Part shown: positions 6,667-9,637 of the stretch, in pieces | Position numbering within the stretch: position 1 is the stretch's first letter | Layout of the letters: the number at the start of each line of letters is the position of its first letter | Source: Burkholderiales bacterium | GTDB taxonomy: Bacteria; Pseudomonadota; Gammaproteobacteria; Burkholderiales; Burkholderiaceae_C | NCBI GenBank assembly: GCA_947372225.1 | Contig: CANBSV010000102.1 | Span: 1-9,637, forward strand | DNA length: 9,637 nt | Direction: 5' to 3' | Notes under the pieces: model-generated | The model's database searches: none | The model's input: only the letters and a program-made list of their open reading frames with translations | What the model was told of the DNA's origin: nothing | Position numbers and translations under genes: made by a program

Positions 6667-7581
6667 TCAGGTCACCCGATCAGAGGGGGCCTCGCCAGCA
6701 CTGATGAGTTCGCCGCTGCGTCCGCTCACGCTCCCCCAGGCGAGGGGCACGATGGGCAACTCCGCGTGCGAAGTGTGGGCGTGCAGTTCTGCCAGCGAAA
6801 CCAGCCGGTGACCCTGTGCGGCCCAGCCGTCCAGCAGCCGCTCGAAAGCCGGCGCGAGCAGGCCGCCTTCCAATTCGGCGTGCAACGTGAACACCTGATC
6901 GCGGTCTGACTCGGTCCGCTCCAGCAAGGTGTCGGGCACGTTGAGTTCATTGATCCCCGGATTGCCGATCAACTCGTCGAGCGTGGGCAAGGTGGTCGGG
7001 TACTGCACGTGGCGCAGCGTGTGGCCATCCACACTGAGGCGATGCGGCCCGTTGCCACGACCGTCAGACGCATACGCCATGCCCCAGTCGTCGATCTGCC
7101 TGAAGGCCTCGGCGTTCATTTGCCAGCCGGCGGCGCCATGCGTGGCGGGAGCCTCACCGAAGATGTCGCTGTAGCGCTCAAACGCCAGGCGCATCTGCTC
7201 GCGGGTCCAGGCCGCATCGCGCTGGCGCACGTTGTCGTGCCAGCGCACATGGTCCCAGGTGTGGATGCCGCATTCATGGCCGGCCTGGCGGGCCGCGATC
7301 ATCGGCGCGGCGGCCTTTCGGCCGATGTCGGGCGCGGGCAAAAGCACGCCGTACATCAGCGTGCGCAGCCCGTAATGCTTGACCACCGACGTGCGCGAAA
7401 CCTTGCTCAGAAAGCCCGGCCTGAACACCCGGCGCAAAGCCCAGCCCGTGTGGTCAGGGCCAAGGCTGAACAGGAACGTGGCGCGGGCCTGCTGACGACT
7501 GAGCGACTGCAACAGACGCGGCACACCCTCGCGGGTGCCGCGCAGCGTGTCCACGTCGACCTTCAGCGCGATCAGCGCCAC
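6667..7581 (-). CDS. arnD: 4-deoxy-4-formamido-L-arabinose-phosphoundecaprenol deformylase
   Basis: A 304-residue polysaccharide-deacetylase (NodB) family enzyme. ArnD removes the formyl group from undecaprenyl-phosphate-L-Ara4FN, giving the donor used by ArnT to decorate lipid A. Visible motifs are the metal/catalytic Asp pair D9 and D11 in ALKVDVDT, the zinc His pair H107-T-W-D-H-V (H107, H111) and the catalytic His H233 in FTLHAELEGG. The ArnD-specific stretch GPDHTGWALRRVFRPGF (41-57), continuing to LPAPDIG (81-87), separates it from ordinary chitin or peptidoglycan deacetylases. The size matches E. coli ArnD (296 aa). The start is GTG at 7581 with AAGGA 7 nt upstream. It lies 11 nt after the arnA decarboxylase gene and 2 nt before lptF, and would follow ArnA and ArnC in the pathway. 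Confidence 0.94.
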   Translation of the reverse strand: MALIALKVDVDTLRGTREGVPRLLQSLSRQQARATFLFSLGPDHTGWALRRVFRPGFLSKVSRTSVVKHYGLRTLMYGVLLPAPDIGRKAAAPMIAARQAGHECGIHTWDHVRWHDNVRQRDAAWTREQMRLAFERYSDIFGEAPATHGAAGWQMNAEAFRQIDDWGMAYASDGRGNGPHRLSVDGHTLRHVQYPTTLPTLDELIGNPGINELNVPDTLLERTESDRDQVFTLHAELEGGLLAPAFERLLDGWAAQGHRLVSLAELHAHTSHAELPIVPLAWGSVSGRSGELISAGEAPSDRVT

Positions 7582-7588
7582 GGTGCAG

Positions 7589-7593
7589 TCCTT
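7589..7593 (-). promoter_or_regulatory. ribosome binding site of arnD (GTG start)
   Basis: AAGGA on the minus strand begins at the last base of the arnA decarboxylase stop codon and lies 7 nt before the GTG at 7581. It supports the GTG start and coupling to the upstream gene. Confidence 0.65.
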
Positions 7594-8645
7594 CAGCGCT
7601 CCGATTCGACCAGCGAGCGCGCCTCGACCACTTTCGAGCGGTACGAATCGAAGATGCGACGCAGCGCAGTCTTCATGTCGACGGTGGGCTTCCAGCCCAG
7701 TTCCTCGACAGTGCTGGTGATCTTGGGCAGGCGGTTTTGCACATCCTGGTAGCCCTTGCCGTAGAACTGACCCGACGACACCTCGATGATGCGGGTGCGC
7801 TGTGCACCGCTGGCGTATTCCGGGTATTCAGCGGCCATGGCCAGCATCATTTCGGCCAGCTCTCGCACCGAGTGGTGGTTGGCAGGGTTGCCCACGTTGT
7901 AGATGCGCCCAGACGCCACGCCGTTGGCGTTCTCGATGATGCGCATGAGCGCATCGATGCCGTCGGTGATGTCGGCGAACGCACGGCGTTGCTGCCCACC
8001 ATCGACCAGCTGAATGGGTTCGCCGCGCACGATCTGGCCGAGGAACTGGGTGACCACACGCGACGAGCCTTCCTTCGACTCAAAGATCGAATCGAGCCCC
8101 GAGCCAATCCAGTTGAACGGGCGGAACAGCGTGTAGTTGAGGCCTTGCTCCATGCCGTAGGCCGCGATCACGCGGTCCATGAGTTGCTTGGAGCACGCGT
8201 AGATCCAGCGCGGCTTGTTGATCGGTCCGCACACCAGCGTGGAGGTCTCGGGATCGAACTCTTCATCGGGGCACATGCCGTAGACCTCGGAGGTCGACGG
8301 GAACACCAGGTGCTTCTTGTACTTGACCGCGGCACGCACGATCGGCAGGTTGGCCTCGAAGTCGAGTTCGAACACGCGAAGCGGTTCGCGCACATAAGTG
8401 GCCGGCGTGGCAATCGCCACCAGCGGCAGGATCACGTCGCACTTCTTGATGTGGTACTCGACCCACTCCTTGTTGATGGTGATGTCACCTTCAAAGAAGT
8501 GCATGCGCGGATGCTTGACGGTGTCGCCCAGGCGGTTGGACGCCATGTCCATGCCGTAGACCTCCCAGTCGGTGGTCTCGAGAATGCGCTGCGTGAGGTG
8601 GTGGCCGATGAAGCCGTTGACGCCAAGGATCAGGACTTTTTTCAT
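7593..8645 (-). CDS. arnA: UDP-glucuronate decarboxylase (ArnA C-terminal-type), stand-alone
   Basis: A 350-residue extended short-chain dehydrogenase that oxidatively decarboxylates UDP-glucuronate to UDP-4-keto-pentose with NAD+. The Rossmann glycine motif is G8-V-N-G11-F-I-G14. Residues line up with E. coli ArnA at a constant offset of 314: S119/E120 (S433/E434), Y149 and K153 of the YxxxK pair (Y463/K467), N178 (N492), R196 (R510) and R305 (R619). This arginine set distinguishes ArnA-type decarboxylases from plain epimerases. In E. coli this is the C-terminal half of a 660-residue fusion; here it is a separate gene. Its ATG overlaps the TGA of the formyltransferase gene by 4 nt (ATGA) and has no Shine-Dalgarno of its own, so translation is probably coupled. 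UDP-xylose synthase is the main alternative, made unlikely by the neighbours. Confidence 0.93.
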   Translation of the reverse strand: MKKVLILGVNGFIGHHLTQRILETTDWEVYGMDMASNRLGDTVKHPRMHFFEGDITINKEWVEYHIKKCDVILPLVAIATPATYVREPLRVFELDFEANLPIVRAAVKYKKHLVFPSTSEVYGMCPDEEFDPETSTLVCGPINKPRWIYACSKQLMDRVIAAYGMEQGLNYTLFRPFNWIGSGLDSIFESKEGSSRVVTQFLGQIVRGEPIQLVDGGQQRRAFADITDGIDALMRIIENANGVASGRIYNVGNPANHHSVRELAEMMLAMAAEYPEYASGAQRTRIIEVSSGQFYGKGYQDVQNRLPKITSTVEELGWKPTVDMKTALRRIFDSYRSKVVEARSLVESER

Positions 8646-9577
8646 GTTGAGGCAGTGGACTCGCTGGTGGCGTGTTGGAGGGAATTCAGGAACGTGGCGT
8701 CGACGTCGCGGCCCGCGGCCAGCAACCGGTGCACCGCAATGACGCCGCCGTCGCCGCACAGCGCGATGATGCGCCCGTCGACGGCATGCAGGCCCGACGC
8801 CAGGCCGGCCAGAGAGGGCAATGCAGCGGTGCTCAGGCGCCGGGCCGCAGCGACGATCAGGCGCTGGCCACCGACCTCGGTGAAGGCCCCCGGGTACGGG
8901 GGCGCCACAGCGCGGATCAGGTTGTAGACATCGGCCGCCGGTTGCGACCAATCGATGCGCCCGTCTTCAGGCCGACGCGACGAGTAGTAGCTGCCGGCCG
9001 CCAGATCGTTGGGCAGCCGAGGCGGCCGCCCGGCTTCGATCGCCGCCAGGCTGCGCCACAGCACCTGCTCGGCGGCCACGCTGACCTTGTCGAACACCTG
9101 TTCGGCGGTGTCGTCGGGCAGGATGGGCACGGCGCTTTGATCGACGATGAACCCCGCGTCGGGCTTGGCCACCATCTCATGCAGCGTGGCGCCAGTCTCG
9201 GTCGCGCCCTTGAGCACGGCCCAGTTGGTCGGCGCGCGACCGCGAAAGTGCGGCAGCAGCGAGCCGTGCATGTTGAACGCGCCGAGCGGCGCCAGCGAGA
9301 GCAGCGCGGTCGGAATCATCGAGCGGAAGTAGAACGAAAAGATCACATCGGGGCGCGCTCGCTCGACCGCTTCGGTCAATTCAGTGGCGCTCAGGTCTTC
9401 GACCAGCACGGTGGGCAGCGACAGCTCGGCGGCGGTGTCGGCCACGCGCTGGAACCACAGCGTTTCGCCTGGCGTGTCGCGGTGGGTAACGACCAGCGTC
9501 ACCTCGACACCGCGCGCGTGCAACAGTCGCAGGCAGCGGTCGCCCACGTTCGAATAGGCAAAGACCACCGCCCTCAC
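8642..9577 (-). CDS. arnA: UDP-L-Ara4N formyltransferase (ArnA N-terminal-type), stand-alone
   Basis: A 311-residue cytoplasmic formyltransferase of the methionyl-tRNA formyltransferase fold, transferring a formyl group from 10-formyl-THF to the 4-amine of UDP-L-Ara4N. The catalytic triad N102, H104 (FNMHGSLLPHFRGRAP) and D140 (AKPDAGFIVDQ) has the same numbering as E. coli ArnA. The catalytic domain is about residues 1-200, followed by an OB-like C-terminal domain (about 205-300, with PPYPGAFTEVGGQRLIV). The protein ends about where the linker of E. coli ArnA lies (about residue 305). The start is GTG at 9577 with GGAG 7 nt upstream (9585-9588); the GTG overlaps the upstream TGA by 4 nt (GTGA). 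The downstream decarboxylase gene overlaps by ATGA. Other sugar N-formyltransferases share the fold, but the arn context fixes the assignment. Confidence 0.93.
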   Translation of the reverse strand: MRAVVFAYSNVGDRCLRLLHARGVEVTLVVTHRDTPGETLWFQRVADTAAELSLPTVLVEDLSATELTEAVERARPDVIFSFYFRSMIPTALLSLAPLGAFNMHGSLLPHFRGRAPTNWAVLKGATETGATLHEMVAKPDAGFIVDQSAVPILPDDTAEQVFDKVSVAAEQVLWRSLAAIEAGRPPRLPNDLAAGSYYSSRRPEDGRIDWSQPAADVYNLIRAVAPPYPGAFTEVGGQRLIVAAARRLSTAALPSLAGLASGLHAVDGRIIALCGDGGVIAVHRLLAAGRDVDATFLNSLQHATSESTAST

Positions 9578-9637
9578 ACGCTCACTCCGGTGACTTGGGT
9601 CAACGAGGACTGCGGCTCGGACTCAAGCACCGCGCTG
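9574..9637 (-). CDS. C-terminal tail of upstream operon gene (arnC candidate)
   Basis: An open frame enters from the right edge and ends at TGA (9576-9574), giving the last 20 residues of a protein ending TQVTGVSV. The 4-nt GTGA overlap with the formyltransferase start, of the same kind as the next junction, argues that this is a real gene of the operon. In the usual arnBCADT order the gene before arnA is arnC, the undecaprenyl-phosphate Ara4FN transferase. The visible tail has no motif to confirm that; identity is by position only. Confidence 0.5.
   Translation of the reverse strand, partial: SAVLESEPQSSLTQVTGVSV

Noticed and set aside
7737..8927. 396-aa plus-strand open frame opposite the arnA genes
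   Set aside because: It mirrors strongly conserved arnA codons; its composition is low-complexity and it crosses the real gene junction.
8646..8951. 102-residue N-terminal extension of the ArnA decarboxylase
   Set aside because: It lies wholly within the formyltransferase gene in another frame and is Arg/Pro-rich; the conserved protein begins at MKKVLILG.

Overview
The window is high-GC and densely coded, with short intergenic gaps. It reads like a Gram-negative betaproteobacterium, probably Burkholderiales and perhaps Comamonadaceae-like. That placement is inferred from base composition, from envelope genes (an outer-membrane porin, an LPS-export permease, an L-Ara4N lipid A pathway) and from the character of the LptF-like protein. 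No rRNA or other taxonomic marker is present.

Layout, left to right. (1) Positions 1-227 (+) hold the C-terminal end of a PLP-dependent alpha-oxoamine synthase. (2) A minus-strand group, read right to left, contains a two-TM zinc-ribbon mini-protein (4311-4583), a membrane fatty acid desaturase (3220-4242), a DacB/PBP4-type D-Ala-D-Ala carboxypeptidase/endopeptidase (1629-3167) and an outer-membrane porin (303-1436). The gaps are 68, 52 and 192 bp, so the first three could share a transcript; the porin may have its own promoter. (3) purU, formyltetrahydrofolate deformylase (4700-5560, +), diverges from this group across a 116-bp region that holds a terminator-like hairpin facing the zinc-ribbon gene. 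(4) A tightly packed minus-strand operon enters from the right edge: the tail of an unidentified gene (arnC is the leading guess), arnA formyltransferase domain (8642-9577), arnA decarboxylase domain (7593-8645), arnD (6667-7581) and an lptF-like gene (5573-6664). Junctions are a 4-nt overlap, a 4-nt overlap, an 11-nt gap and a 2-nt gap, so translational coupling is likely throughout. It ends tail-to-tail with purU, 12 bp apart.

How the genes work together. The right half builds 4-amino-4-deoxy-L-arabinose for lipid A, a modification known to lower susceptibility to cationic peptides. ArnA decarboxylase makes the UDP-4-keto-pentose, and ArnA formyltransferase formylates UDP-L-Ara4N using 10-formyl-THF. 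ArnC would load it onto undecaprenyl phosphate and ArnD then removes the formyl group. The operon is unusual in two ways. ArnA is encoded as two separate genes that split at the domain linker of the E. coli protein, with the catalytic residues kept. The last gene is an LPS-export permease rather than another arn gene, and no lptG follows it. The left half also concerns the envelope (peptidoglycan, lipids, porin), but its genes form no pathway I recognise.

I found no mobile element, CRISPR array, tRNA, rRNA or convincing sigma-70 promoter. I did not find a clearly new system. The most interesting points are the coupling of lptF to a split-arnA operon and the hairpin with a T-tract just upstream of the zinc-ribbon gene.
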